Assembly: GCF_001632365.1 (NCBI RefSeq)
Contig: NW_024468553.1
Location: 91,046 to 155,045, forward strand
Source of the DNA: Laetiporus sulphureus 93-53
Taxonomy: Eukaryota; Basidiomycota; Agaricomycetes; Polyporales; Laetiporaceae
DNA: 64,000 nt
Reading direction: 5' to 3'
Position numbers and translations under genes: made by a program. Positions within the stretch are counted from its first letter, which is position 1. The number at the start of each line of letters is the position of its first letter. The notes below the pieces were generated by a model that worked only from the letters and a program-made list of their open reading frames with translations, was not told where the DNA came from and searched no databases. This document shows, in pieces, positions 34,856 to 46,890 of the stretch.

Positions 34856-35276
34856 ATGAGTTCTCAACTTACAGATGTACTGCTCGTCGATTTCAGTACG
34901 GTAGGTGCGATGTGTAACCAGCACTCACCACTGTCGTCCCAAGGAGCAACTTGAAGTTCCGATAACTTCGAAAGATGCCAGAGAAAACCCTATTCAAAGC
35001 CTCATTCCAGTTGATGCAGCCACGAACCTCTACGTCCACTCAAATCCCCTGCCTACGCCGTTGGGTATCCCCCGTCTTTTCATTTCCTCCAGCCACCGTT
35101 GGCTGGGGATACCATCACATCTCCTGTCGGCCGCTGCTTCTAGATTTATTCTGGGCTGTCCCTTGGATCCTGCGAAGGGTCATGTTGCATTCGCACACCC
35201 GACAGGAGCAGGCAAGGCTGTCTTTGAAGCTTGGGAAAAGGGTGGCATTCGAATCTATGAGGAGCAATCTCAATGA
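34856..35276 (+). CDS. Small two-exon protein of unknown function (125 aa)
   Basis: Exon 1 is 34856-34900 (15 codons, MSSQLTDVLLVDFST). A 43-nt intron follows, 34901-34943, with GTAGGT and AAG ends. Exon 2, 34944-35276, keeps phase and runs to a stop after EEQSQ. The product would be 125 residues, with central SLIPVDAATNLYVHSNPLPT and GHVAFAHPTGAGKAVFEAWE. GAGKA resembles a P-loop only superficially, since it lacks GxxxxGK[ST]. No signal peptide or membrane segment is seen. The splice and phase fit supports a real gene. I do not recognise the family. Confidence 0.45.
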
Positions 35277-35479
35277 GCGTCGATGCACGAACACGTCCAG
35301 ACATGTCGCAAAGAGAAACATCACATCCATTGCTATCATGTACATGTATGCCGTACAACATGATCTGCTAGTCCCCAATGAAATATGGTATGAAAATTTA
35401 ATGTACATTATCTGGTTGAACAGCAGGATACCAAGTGACGGGAAGACATTTCATAGCAGATCGAGTGCATGAGATTGTT

Positions 35480-36010
35480 ACATCCCATTAACGAATCACG
35501 CCTCCATCTGAATCACCTGCGCGCGGTTGGAAAGCGTGCTTGAGGGAGGAAGGAACGTCTACAAGAGTTAGTCAGACAAGTTTCTGCATCGAAGTTCTTC
35601 CGTACTCACCCTCTTCTTGATGCCGCCGCCCTCCGGCAAACTACTACTGCGGCCTCACTGCCCGCACGCTTCCCTACTTCAAGTCCATAACAGTTTTCGA
35701 TACTGTAGAGCCATTTCTACTGCTGTTCGAGGAGCTGAGCATATTCTCCTTGATATTTATGAGCAGATCACCGTCGAGACTCGACAACCACTTGCTCAGA
35801 AGCGCAGAGCGGCGGGAGATGTCTGACAGTAGTGAGCGCGCACATAATACGCATAAGATAACATCGTCACCAGGAGGACTTCCTTCTTGACAGGTTGTCA
35901 CACTAAAGAACGCCTCAAAGAGAGAAGTCGTGGATTTATGGAATCCAATGACCGTCCCGGACGCCGCTCCATAGGTCACTCCAAGGACTGATCCATTGAA
36001 TGTCGTATAC
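35480..36010 (-). CDS. Possible small membrane protein gene
   Basis: The minus frame at 35979-35870 includes a Gly/Ala-rich hydrophobic stretch GVTYGAASGTVIGFHKSTTS. A later exon-like piece ends IKKR, joined through a GTGAGT...TTGTAG intron (about 35560-35610) to TFLPPSSTLSNRAQVIQMEA and a stop near 35500. The middle exons could not be joined without stops. This is a low-confidence model, and the region may be broken or non-coding. Confidence 0.25.
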
Positions 36011-36144
36011 CTTTTACAAGCCTCTCTGTCAGTACATGTTTGACAATTTTCAAGACACGCACATATTCCAACCTTACTCTACGTGTTTAGAAAGAAATCA
36101 ACGCAGCAGAAACTCCATAGATAAGCAGGCCGTACAAACTTGGT

Positions 36145-38647
36145 TCACGCCTCAGCGTCATGATCTTTATACCACTGATCCATCCCCGTGTAAGTTTCGT
36201 AGTGTTTCAGAATTTCGACGATCTCCGACGCCTTGAGGAACCTGTTGGCAGCCAGCATCTGCGACCGCAATTCCGTATTCAGCCCTCTGTTCAGAAGCAG
36301 ATACGAAGACATACAAGGAGGAAAGATCGGAGCGCGGCCCACCCTGCAGCGCGGTGGATCATTCGCCAGTATTGATCGACGAACTTAACGATGCTATCGC
36401 GGTAAGGTTCCATGATGAACTCAGTCCTACATAGCGATCCGGTGAGCGACGGACACTCCTTCCCGAACGGCAGTGTGATGCCCACCTGTTTAGCATGATC
36501 CATTTGTTCCAAAGAGCCATCATCACTTTGTTCTCATCCCGGATATCGTCCATCTCAAAGAGCTCTTCTTCCCTATCCACGATAACCCACGAGAGCACCC
36601 CGAACGGCTCGAGCGACAATGCGTTCAGAAGGTCGTATATTCGTGACCCACCTGGCCTACAAGAGTAGTACTCCTCGGCATTCGCCCCATCCAGGAGATA
36701 TGGGTACTGAGCGGACGGGCCCAGCAGATCGTCAGGCGGGGGAGGAGTCGGGTAACGTTCTGGCAGCGAGCCTCTCGATGGCTGTACAATTCTTCGCGCT
36801 CGAGGGGCGGTGGCTGGAGTGGGCGATTCTGCCCGGAATTTCTTGGGAATGAACACCGGGGGTTCAGGAGAGAGTAATTCTGGCTGGATCATAGGCAGAG
36901 GAGACGCGACGGAGATTGAACCAGACATGCGCAGTGCCTCATCCACCTCATCCACCTCCGCAGCTGACGACGGCGTTGGACGTGGCGTCCGCGACGGAGT
37001 TGAAAGTAGTTCACTATGCACCAGTCAAGACCACTGCAAGCCACATAGAGAAGACTTGAGACTTACTCGAGTTCGTCCTCTTCGTCTTCTTCTTTGAGAG
37101 GCACCTGTCCAGGAACTTGGCTATCCAAGTCGCTTTCATCATCTTCCTCATCTTCAGATGAATCACCGTCATCTATATCCGACACGGTGAGCACAATCTG
37201 CCACGTCTGTTTCTGTTTCCACCGCAGCTGATTAGCATTCATATTCATGAGATCTCCTGAGTGGAGCTTACGCCATTCCGCTCGATCCCTCTCCACAAAA
37301 CTTGAACCTCGGCATGGTCGCATTGAAGATGGAACCGTAACATCTCTCGGGTATCAAAGGACGGATGTAGCTGGCATAATGGGCAATCCCACTGCAGCAT
37401 ATGCCCCTGCCACACTTTGTAATCGTACTCTCCCGAATCTGCTGATGTTACAGTGTTATCGTCGTCATCCAGGTTATACCTATACAATACGCTTATGGGA
37501 GCTTCCAGGGCAGTCTTCGGCTGCATCTTCACTCCTAGCAAATGGCAACGATGCCTGAAGCCTTTGCGGAGGTTTCGCAGGAGGAATGGTAGCTGTCGAT
37601 ACTCTTTCATCCATGTCGTAGGTAAGGTGAGGGCATCGAGGGCAGCCGTCAGCTGCTCAATGTCCTCCGATTCACTTTCCTCACTTTCTGAATCCGAAGT
37701 GTCCGGGATTTCCTCCAAGCTTTCGTCAATGACTTTCTTCCGTGCTTTTTTGGGAAACCCGCTAGATTTCCTTCCAAACTGCATTTCCGGCCTGTCGTTT
37801 CTCAAAGCCGATGGTCCCGCATGGTGTTCCATCGGATGTGGCTCCTCTCTTTGTGCCAACAGAACCAGATGAGTAGTGCAGACTTTTGCAAGCAGGGACA
37901 TCTTACATACATTGCCGATTGATCACGTTGGATTTCTGCGCCGAGACCACCCAACCGGCGTAATACAAGGCTTCGTTCCAAGTAAAAGGCGTATTCCCCG
38001 GAAGTTCCGTCGAACCTGTGGCCATGGTCCCTCGCATGCAATCCTAACGGTGCGGCTGCTACATCTGGCCGTCTGATGGCAGTGGACGCCATCATTCGCG
38101 GCGCGGTGGACCGCCCGGCAAAGCCATTCTGTGCACAAGAGCCGTGGCCGCCCGATGATGGGCGGGCCTCGTCTTGCGTCGTCCATGGCAGCCGCAACGG
38201 CGAGGACTTCACGGTGAGGTCCACATGCAAGCGTGATGGCGGTACATGCGCAGAAGGCGCCCTGAACCTATCCTCACCACGTCCGACGGGGACTTGTTTT
38301 GTAGCGATTAGACGAGGAGTCGCGTGCTGGTTCATAGGCGTGTTTGAAAACGGATTTTGGGTATGCGCGTTTACTACGCGAGACGTGGATTTTGCAACAG
38401 GCCGACGAATGGGCTGTGATGCGACTGCGCGCGCCGGCGCCGAGTGAGATGAAGGGCCACTCCGGGTGGCCATCTTCCTCGAAGTGTTGGGACGATGTCC
38501 GGCATTTGAAGGTGCATCAGCACTATGAGGAGTGCCTGTTTTGCGTGCTACTTTGGATAAACCCGCATGAGTGCTGGCTTCACCTTGTCTGCTGCTTCCT
38601 GACGGATTCATGGCCGGGATATCAAACGAGAGATTGCGCTCGATCAC
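36145..38647 (-). CDS. VEFS-box zinc-finger protein, SUZ12-like (candidate PRC2 subunit)
   Basis: SUZ12 is the VEFS-box core subunit of Polycomb Repressive Complex 2, the histone H3K27 methyltransferase. Six exons on minus splice in one frame: 38647-37911, 37848-37272, 37227-37067, 37013-36486, 36426-36315 and 36258-36145. That totals 2229 nt, or 742 residues. All five introns are GT-AG and 44-62 nt long. The N-terminal half is Ser/Pro/Arg-rich and disordered. A C2H2 finger WDCPLCQLHPSF..LRFHLQCDH lies at about 398-425 and acidic stretches flank it. The C-terminus (about 640-742) reads DENKVMMALWNKWIMLNR, then YRDSIVKFVDQYWRMIH, then a long helical segment ending in EIVEILKHYE. This order matches SUZ12: C2H2 finger, then VEFS box beginning with an acidic MxLWN-type motif. 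The start Met at 38647 or at 38614 is uncertain. Confidence 0.6.
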
Positions 38648-38659
38648 TAGTAGATGCTG

Positions 38660-39550
38660 CCGCCGAAGTGACCGATGTGAGGTTCAGAAACAAGAAGGCA
38701 CTGCGACATAATACTCAGTACTGTCGTTGGTGCGGACGAGTTATGAACACTGAAACGTTGATCCTCCGAACTTGTCCACCCGCGAGTTGAACATCAGATC
38801 CACGGAGGACTTTTCGCGAAACATGGTCCGGAAGCATATTCGGCGAGCAGTGGCCTGATCCACCATGATGAGAAATAGTAAAACATGCCAGTAGCCCAGT
38901 GTCGTCGCGCAAGTCCATCACTCTTCGTTTCAGACAAAAGTCCGGACTTCTTTCAGCGCATCGCATATTAAAATTAATGGCATGCATCAACTAGTCCACC
39001 ATCGTTGACTGCGACGTCAGACCGAAGCCTGGTAGGTTTCAGACCCTCCGCATGCGTCAATCAGCCGGAGGATCAGTTCTTCATCTGTCCACCGGGGCGG
39101 CACGCAACGGCTTGTGCACGGAATCCATATTGATGTTCATTACGTCCCGCAGCAACATGCTTACCTGGCGTCGTCAGCAGTATCGTACGATGTCTTGCTG
39201 AGGAGCTCGAACACTCGACGAGGCTGGAGTGGAACCTAGCGTGCGTCGAGACGATTTGGCTCTGTTGAAAGCGGAAGTCTTTTGGGCAACAAAGCCAAAC
39301 ACATTGTTCGTAACGTGATCGTCACTCGGTATTTCCGAGCACACGACAATTTCACCACATTATCTACGGTCGTGCTGGTGCTGCGACCCTTCCCCTGCAT
39401 AGAGCAGACTCAGCACGCCATGGCTGTACCATCTGAGAAAGCTGGCGTCGGCGCGCTGCTCGGTTCGCGTTGTTGCCAGCGCCGCACTTACCCGATTAGA
39501 TATCAGCTACTTCGGTGGTGCGAAATCGCTCTCGGAGGGCAGGTCTCCCC
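38660..39550. other. Intergenic between divergent genes
   Basis: This contains the 5' side of the VEFS gene (minus) and of the desaturase (plus). A plus ATG at 39420 (MAVPSEKAGVG) could begin the desaturase through a first intron ending CCACAG at about 39554, but the phase could not be made to fit. No other feature is recognised. Confidence 0.3.
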
Positions 39551-39554
39551 ACAG

Positions 39555-40862
39555 GACGGTGGTCGCCTCCCCAACCGCCCAAGATGACGGCAAACATCAT
39601 ATTGCTCCTCCTCAGGATCCGTCTGATTTTCTCTGGATCATGATGGAGGAGCCGCACCGCAGCTGCCGTACGGCAATCATGAAGGCTCATCCGGAGGTGC
39701 TTCTCCCTTATACAGCCTTCCGTGACGCGTCTAACAATGTTTTATATCATTATTGCAGGTGAAAAAACTGATGGGATGCGAACCGCTCACGAAATACGTC
39801 GTGTTCTGTGTTGTTTCTCTCCAAATCGCTGTCGCATACCTACTGCGAAACACCAAGCCTCTGTGACCGTTGTGGTGCCTTTGTGTCTATGTCATCGGCG
39901 CGACAGCCAACCATAACCTCTTCCTCGCCATCCATGAGATTTCCCACAACCTTGCCTTCAAGGGAATATGGGCGAACAAGGCACTCTCTGTGTTCGCGAA
40001 CTTGTCTATCGGGGTTCCCTACTGCGCCGCGTTCAAAGTGTGTCCTTCAGCGCGAATTACTACAGAGGACTTGGCTAACAATCATACAGAGATATCACAT
40101 GGAGCATCATAAATATCTTGGAGAAGACGGCATAGATACCGACCTCCCCACCCACGTGGAGCTCATTTGCTCAATAACGTTCTCGGAAAAGTATGCTTCG
40201 CGTGAGTTCGTTCACCTGTTCTCTCATAGTATATTTCGTTGAAGGCTACCATCGGTACATTCCACATATTCTTCTACGCCCTCCGTCCGGGCTTTGTGCG
40301 CACGCAACGTATCATTCAACGGCACATCACCAACTTGATCGTACAAGTCATCTTCGACTACGTGCTCGTCAAGACTTGCGGTGTTCGCCCGCTCATATAT
40401 TTGCTGGCGTCAAGCTTCTTTGCGGGGAGCCTGCACCCGTGCGCGGGCCACTTCATCGCCGAGCACTACGTGTGGGATGGCCTTCTCCAAGAGACGTACT
40501 CGTACTATGGGCCCCTCAACATCCTCGCTTGCAATGTCTGTATGCTGCTCAGTTATTCGTACAGTTGTTGCTCACTTGACGCGATTATCTTGGTGGGGTA
40601 CCATAACGAACACCATGACTTCCCATCGGTCGCATGGACCCGGCTGCCAGCACTACGTGCGCTCGCACCAGAGTTCTACGACACGCTCCCATCTCACCCG
40701 TCCTGGCCCACGGTCACCATCAACTTCATCCGTGACCCGGAGGTCACCATCTTCGCACGGGTGAAGCGTCCGATGAAGGGCAAGGCGCAGCCTGTGCAGG
40801 AAACTAAGCAGCCTAAGAACGCTGTCAAGGATGCTAGTGACTCGGATGAGGGAACGGAGTAG
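39555..40862 (+). pseudogene. Sphingolipid delta-4 desaturase (dihydroceramide desaturase), disrupted
   Basis: The enzyme introduces the 4,5-trans double bond of sphingoid bases at the ER, using a di-iron centre held by three His boxes. All three are visible: HEISHN (about 39935), HMEHHK (about 40097) and NEHHDFP (about 40610). Exons are 39555-39696, 39759-40037, 40090-40190 and 40245-40862, with GT-AG introns. HPE|VKKLMGCEPLTKYVV and GKATIGTFHIFFYALRP splice cleanly. Two breaks stand out. An in-frame TGA at 39864-39866 lies between LLRNTKPL and WCLCVYVIGA. A one-base loss near 40165 shifts THVELI against LLNNVLGK. A third problem is that no AG acceptor precedes GYHNEHHDFP, where an intron is expected. 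The 5' end is unresolved. Sequencing error is possible, but degenerate surroundings favour a pseudogene. Confidence 0.75.
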
Positions 40863-41140
40863 GCAAGTGGCACGGGAGATATTTTATTTCTGGTGCTCCA
40901 CATAGCCCGGACGGTCGATTTTGAACAATATACTGTATACTTGTCTGTGAATCGCAGTCACATGAAATGCACTTGGGCGCGTCTTGCCCCTCTCTCGCGA
41001 GAGCTCTCAGCTCGCTCAATCTCCATTGACTGGCACCGTGAGTTCTATTCAACCGTCATGCAAAGCGAGGGTATGAGATTATGAGTACAGCCACGCGAAA
41101 TGGGTATAGAGGCCTCATAGCAATATGCGCGACGCTGAAA

Positions 41141-43830
41141 CTAAAGCGAAGACTTGATACTGTTTAGCCGGACAACCAAAGGCAGTAGTGTTCCGTTCTC
41201 GCGGGAAGCATCGTACTGGACAAGGTCGAGGTGAATCTTACAATGCATGATTGTTAGCTGGTGTGTAGCACGGCGTGCGGCATACTGCTCACCATTGATT
41301 GAAGTGCGTCTCGAACTTATTCAGGTAGTCCCATCTTTTCGAAAACTCCTTATCGCCCTCAGGCCACTCTCCGAAGCGAATGCGCCGTTTAACGACTTCG
41401 TGAATGAAGCGGCATACAGCGCAAATATGAGGCACGTCGTCATGAGGCGCGAATATGCCTACAACCGTAAATCAGAGGAACCGCAGAGCTAAGACGTGAA
41501 CGATCGCTTACACCAAGAAGCCTCGAACTGTTCAGCATGCACTCCTTCAGGCATGTATCCAAAACGTCCACGTGCTCCTTCAGAAGCTGGTTGACCGTCT
41601 CCACCTTTCGCGCCTCGAGTTTTCCTTCGAGCTTGCGCCAGTTCGGCTCGAGTACCTCGAACGTCGTGAATGCCAGTATGTTGTTGCATGAACGCAAGCA
41701 TGCGCGCCCGCAACAGGAACGCGCGCTTGCGCCAGTTCTTCCAGCTGCACACCCCACTCGCTCGCGGGGGGGCGTGCGGTGCCATATGGGCATCTTCTGC
41801 TCGAGCCACATGCTCGTGAGCATCTGCTCGACGTGTTTGAGATGCAATAGGAAGTGGAAGATGAGCTGGTAGCGCAGGACGGTCTTGCGCGAGATAACGA
41901 GCGAGAGCGGGAACTTGACAGTGTAGCCCATACCCGTTAGCCAGATGCTCTGTTTGGTAACCGATGCATCTTGCCTTGTAATGATTTTTTCTCATCCTTA
42001 TCCCTGTCCTTCTTCGATTCTTCTCTAGAATGTGCATCCATCCCCTTGCCAGTGTCCTCGCCAATTACTCCATGCTTCCGCAGTACATCTATCAGCCATT
42101 CATACAGCCCGCTCATCGCCATCGTGACACATACGTCCTCACGGAACATCGCATCCTCACCCTGCGTGTTTGTGTTGAGCACGAGGTCGAGCAGGCTCTG
42201 CAACTTCACAAGCGATGCGCCCTTCGCGGGTCTGCGTAGCTCCGAGTGTGAGAGGTCAAGGAGATGTGTGATGAACGTCGACTGCGAGAGGAAGAACAAC
42301 CGTTTGGAGGAGCGCAGCCGCGGAATTAGCTGCTGGTCCCGCAGGAGCAGCTCTAGCAGAGTGTGATTCGCGTGAGTGTACGCCTCATCCATCGATTTGT
42401 CTAATCTATGATCATTAGCTGAATGGAATACGACATCATCAGGAAATGTACTCGCTTCTCATTGTCCAAGGACAGATCGTCATCGGCTTGGTTTGAATAA
42501 CGCCTGATCTCAATACCACATTCCCGGATGACGTTCAGGTACTTCCCGGCGAGGAGCATCTTATGCTTCCAATTCTCCACCATAGGAAATGACACAGGCG
42601 CCCCCAGGTAAGCGACCGCCTGGAGTACGTGGTGGAGGCACTCCGGCGGTTTGGGACGATCCACCGATTGTCGAGCCGTCTCGAGACCATATATACATGT
42701 CAATATGATTTACGGTATATCGCCGCTCCCAGTACTCATCCGTATAGTCCACCTCGAGCATTTCACGATCAACGAACTTGCTCTCCTTGACGCACAACTC
42801 CTCATACGGGTCAACCAGCCGGCCCATCAGTATCCAAGCCTGCAGCATCTCGATATATGGCTTCCCGCGGTGCGGAGCATTCGCCATACAGCGCCCGCGC
42901 CGCCGGGTGGCCCGACATGTTCTGCATGCACTCGAAGATGATCGCAAGCACCTCGCCGCCCTTCACTGGGGTTGCGCTCGCACCTTCATCCACGCCCTTG
43001 TTGATCTCGCTGCGCATTGCCTTGAGCTTCGCGCCGCCGAGCCCGAGTGCCTCGTTGCACACTGCCTCCTCGCTGTCAACTGAGCTCTCAGACTCTGACT
43101 CAGACTGCGCATCGGAGGTGCCATCTGCTCTCGCGAGCTCAGTAGTGAGGAGATAAAGTAAAGAGAGGGTGTGCAGGATGGGGTGCACGTAGAACAGAGC
43201 TTCTGCAGGGTGAATGAGGAGGAGGTGCTGAAAGCGTGTTCGAGCTGGGCAAGAAGGGTTTAATACTCCTGATGAGAAAGATGTCAGCACGAACAGACTG
43301 AACCGGATCAAAGCATACTTTGAGCATGTCGCGCATGGCAGCGCATAGCACATGATTCACAAGTCCAAAGTCTGAATGGCTCCGTAGCTCGATGAAGGAG
43401 GTCACAGCAGTGTAGTATGTTGCAAATGGTAAAATGCGTTCGACGAGGTCACGCAACGAAGGGTCTATAAGTGATGAGAGACCCGGATAACCCCCAGGCA
43501 ATGATAGCCACCTACTTAATGAGGGAGACACGACGAAAGCTATCCCTTGCAATGGGTCCTCGTCATCTGGGGAGTAGTCAGGAAGCTGAGTGACATATAC
43601 ACCCTCAATCGCCTGCGATATGCACATAAAACGGTTGCTATCAATTCGCTCGATACGCTTAGAATGAAACATACCATCAGAACAAATAAGAGGTCCTCCA
43701 AGACAAGCGCCTCTTGTACCTCAAGAGGGACACCCTCGAAGCTCTCCTTCGCCTTCGTCTTGCCCTTGCCCTTGCTCTTGTCCTTTGCTCTTGTCCTTTG
43801 GTGCTATGCCGGATGCTACTCGTGAGTTGA
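41141..43830 (-). CDS. Gamma-tubulin complex component 2 (GCP2/Spc97 family)
   Basis: GCP2 forms, with GCP3 and gamma-tubulin, the small complex that nucleates microtubules at spindle pole bodies. The N-terminal exon ends in VPLEVQEALVLEDLLFVLM, after a Lys-rich linker, at 43675. A 62-nt intron (43674-43613) leads to AIEGVYVTQLPDYSPDDEDP. Later segments are YTAVTSFIELRSHSDFGLVN (about 43400), EALFYVHPILHTLSLLYL (about 43180), PYIEMLQAWILMGRLVDPYE (about 42850), DYTDEYWERRYT, FFLSQSTFITHLLDLSHSEL (about 42280) and GYTVKFPLSLVISRKTVLRY (about 41925). The 3' end reads VQYDASRENGTLLPLVVRL, with a stop at 41141-41143. The junction just before the last exon (about 41290-41240) has a phase problem I could not settle, and 5' exons beyond 43830 are unresolved. 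The frame is otherwise coherent. Confidence 0.75.
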
Positions 43831-44666
43831 GCGGAGCGCGCACGAACGATGTCTCCGCGTAGAAGGATGTTTCTTCGGGTGCTACCTATAGCTGCTTCGT
43901 CGGAACACGCATACTGATGAGCGTACGCATAATACCTCTATCCAGGCTGGACATGCAGAAAACACTCCAGGGTCCTCTTCATATCCGTCTTCGACATACT
44001 GATGCGTTCTCCGAACAGATGCTATCGTCCCTGTCAACCTATTGTTCTTTCCATATGAAAACTCTACTACGCATGTCCAGCTTCAGGACATACCTTCGTG
44101 TACTCCTTCGTCGACAACGTCAAATTCTTCTTCCGTCGTCGAGGAGTATAAGGCTCCATCTCTTTCGTACTCTATAGGTCCTATCCACGGTCACGTCGTG
44201 TTAGTCGGTATATCTGCAATTGACGCCGGTCTAGCAGTAGAACGACTACGTACGGAGGTCGAACACAGTCTCGTGTACGCGTCCCAACGTGCGTGAGAAG
44301 TTCACGATCGAGGTTGAAACATTGACTCTCGGGTCGTTCGATCCCCAATCAGCAAATCTAATATTCGCGAGAGGCCTCAGTATGTGCTATATAGCAATAA
44401 GATTTTCCTGGATGGAGATTCGGACATGTACAGTTGAGGGTGCACATGGACCTGGAGGATTTAAGGCTGCAGAAAGTGCAGAAACCAAGCAGAAACACCG
44501 TAGTACGATCAAGGAGGACACCGGCAGGTGCCGAGACCCGGGTATCGGAGTTTTCTGACCCCATGTCTAAAACCCGATTTTTTGCCCACCCCTTGGCCAC
44601 GATCGCTTCGTCCTTATTCTCGACATCCTACAACTAACCCTCCTGTCCTCTCCTGGATAGGACGGC
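43831..44666. other. Divergent intergenic region (GCP2 5' exons may lie here)
   Basis: The interval separates GCP2 (minus) from uS4m (plus). Short frames on both strands have no clear motif. One or more small 5' exons of GCP2 may be hidden here, because its first recognised exon starts after an intron acceptor at about 43805. Confidence 0.3.
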
Positions 44667-45759
44667 ATGCGCGATGCAAACGTATATAACCTTAAGCGGG
44701 CTATGCCCCGCATGGTGCGTTAATTTATCTCAAATGTGTTTGCATTCATCAGAGCTGGAATGTGCACAACTTGTACAACCTCTGGCAACGCTCTTTCGGT
44801 GGAAAAACACGCGAAATAGACTTTTCCAATTCAGCACCGATGGATTGCCAAGGCGCTCTTGCGCGCCTACCATGGCGACTTACATCCGCCGGATGTGCGC
44901 TCGCATGTCATCAAGAGCGCAAACCTCGCCGCGCTCAACAAGTGGGCACATCGCGATATGGCCGCGGAGAAGGAGGCGAAGAGGCTTGAGCTCGAGCAGG
45001 CCAAGGGACTCGCACCTGTGGGCAGTCTGATGTTCAGGGAGGTGGAGAGGTGGCTCGATGTGCTCGTGTTCCGATGCTGCTTTGCGCACATTGTATACGA
45101 GGCGTGGAGGCTCATCATACACAGAGAAGTCATGCTGAACGGGCAGAAGGTGCGTGTGCCGATAACTATCCCGACCGCGACACTCTAACAGAATAAGCAG
45201 CATATGCATCCAAACACGAGATTGGCTCCAGACGACGTGATCTCAGTCAATCCGAAGGGGATCCGCTTCCTTTAGGCTAGCGCAGCGGCAAAAAAAGCGA
45301 AACCACAAAGGCACCCGAGGAGGACGAAGTGCAAGAAAAGAAGAGCGAGTCGTCTGCCGCCGAAAACTCCGCACCGCAGAAACCGACTCTGCAGAGAAGA
45401 CAAAAGAAAACACTGGCGCCGCTACATCTACGACTGCCTCGGACGCGCAGGACGCAAGCGAATGCCGAGCCAAGGAAGAGCCGAAGTCGCCCAAGCCAAA
45501 GCGTAAATCGGACCTCACGCCCTTTCACCTGCCACCCTACGCCTCTCCATCCATCTTCATCCATGCGTATATCGAGCCGTCATTCGCGACCTGTTCCGCG
45601 GTGTATCTGTGCCATCCGACCGCACTCCCAGGGTACTCGGAGATCCCAACACCGTACGATGCAGATGGGGAGCTCGTGCGCGCGGCCTGGGAGTGGTATA
45701 GCCATGTGCGACCGTGCATGCGCAGCAAGCGCCAGCTCAGTTTGGATGCCGGAGAATAG
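44667..45759 (+). pseudogene. Mitochondrial small-subunit ribosomal protein uS4m (Nam9-like), frameshifted
   Basis: uS4m binds 12S-type rRNA in the mitochondrial small subunit. The start at 44667 gives MRDANVYNLKRAMPRM, then a GTGCGT...CATCAG intron into SWNVHNLYNLWQRSFGGKT. The core has QHRWIAKALLRAYHGDLHPP (about 44835-44893) and the S4 RNA-binding domain ERWLDVLVFRCCFAHIVYEA then RLIIHREVMLNGQK (about 45040-45150). [20 protein letters not shown] follows after an intron. A fungal C-terminal extension ends [20 protein letters not shown] (about 45511-45570) and [20 protein letters not shown]. Breaks are a frame jump between DFSN and QHRW (about 44833), a TAG at 45273-45275 after RFL, and at least two frame jumps near 45290 (an A7 run) and 45380. 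As uS4m is normally essential for respiration, another copy should exist, or these are sequence errors. Confidence 0.75.
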
Positions 45760-46880
45760 ACAGGTCAGCGGCAGGGCAGTGTATCATGAGCGCGAGAATG
45801 CCGAGGCTACGGCCTAGGTCGTATACTGATGCTTCATTTTCTATGGAATGGTGTGGGATTAATGAATGCATACGCGCAGATCAGGGCTGCAGCATCATTC
45901 CTATAAATCAAAGTGTCATGCATGCCAGTTGAGCGTCGATCATTGGACCTTCCGAGCATGCGCGCACCCTACAACGTAATAATTTTACGTGTGTCGGGGG
46001 CATCCTACGGCGACATCCAGTATCAAAGGATCACCGACACTTACATTGACCATGGTTGGTTGTGCACATATGAAGGCTCGAATGAGGACCAGGAAGAAAT
46101 ACTTGCCTCGTTCTCTTGCTGAATCATTATGGACCCTATCACAGATATGATTGTGAGAGCGAGTGACTATTCAAAGAGATTCAAAGAGAACAATGGCGAT
46201 GAAAAGGACGAGAACAGCTGGGACCATTGACGATCAGTCTGAACAGCATCAAGCCAATGCACCGCAAACAAGTGTGATGAGCCATCTGAGCCTATCCATA
46301 CGGTGTGCATGCGTTAGGCACCACTTGTCCTCACAGTGTGGGAGCTCATTGCGCGAGCCTCGGTCTAATGAGCGAGGATGGTGCGATGATTACGTGTAAG
46401 GTGAGAACGGCAATACCGAACATCGTCCTTAGATAGCCCCTCACGTTCCACAGCTAATATGTACAAGTTCATTCGGACACTTGCATAGCCTTCGGCGATC
46501 ATGTTCAAAAGGAGTGTTGCCATCGTCGGCTACTAGTAGGACCGTCTATGTGACAGCGCCACACGTAAGTTCACAGTCTGACACACATTGAACACTGACT
46601 AGTCAGATATCCTCCACGATGGACCTCCTAGAACGAGTGTTTGACTCATCGATATGCACGGATCGATCACTCATTTTCAATGTTTCTGCCTGCCAGGGTA
46701 TTAGAAAAGACACTGTCCAGCAAACAACACGAGACCATAGGATGATGGGCATGTCACACGAGTGTACATATACATTAAGTGGAGATGTATCTGCTTCACG
46801 CATCAGCATCAACACACAGCAGAACATTGAATGCGACAAGCCTTACCTATAACATATCGACAAGCCTCCCAAACAGCACC
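45760..46880. other. Intergenic, nothing recognised
   Basis: Short frames on both strands (for example 45913-46122 plus and 46603-46839 minus) lack motifs or spliceable continuations. No repeats or RNA genes were recognised. Confidence 0.25.
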
Positions 46881-46890
46881 TGCAAGCACC

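Noticed and set aside
34944..35276. Possible P-loop (HPTGAGKA) in the small gene
   Set aside because: It lacks the GxxxxGK[ST] spacing, and no Walker B is visible in 125 residues.
44880..45209. Minus-strand frames of 88-109 codons
   Set aside because: They are antisense to the well-recognised uS4m domain on plus.
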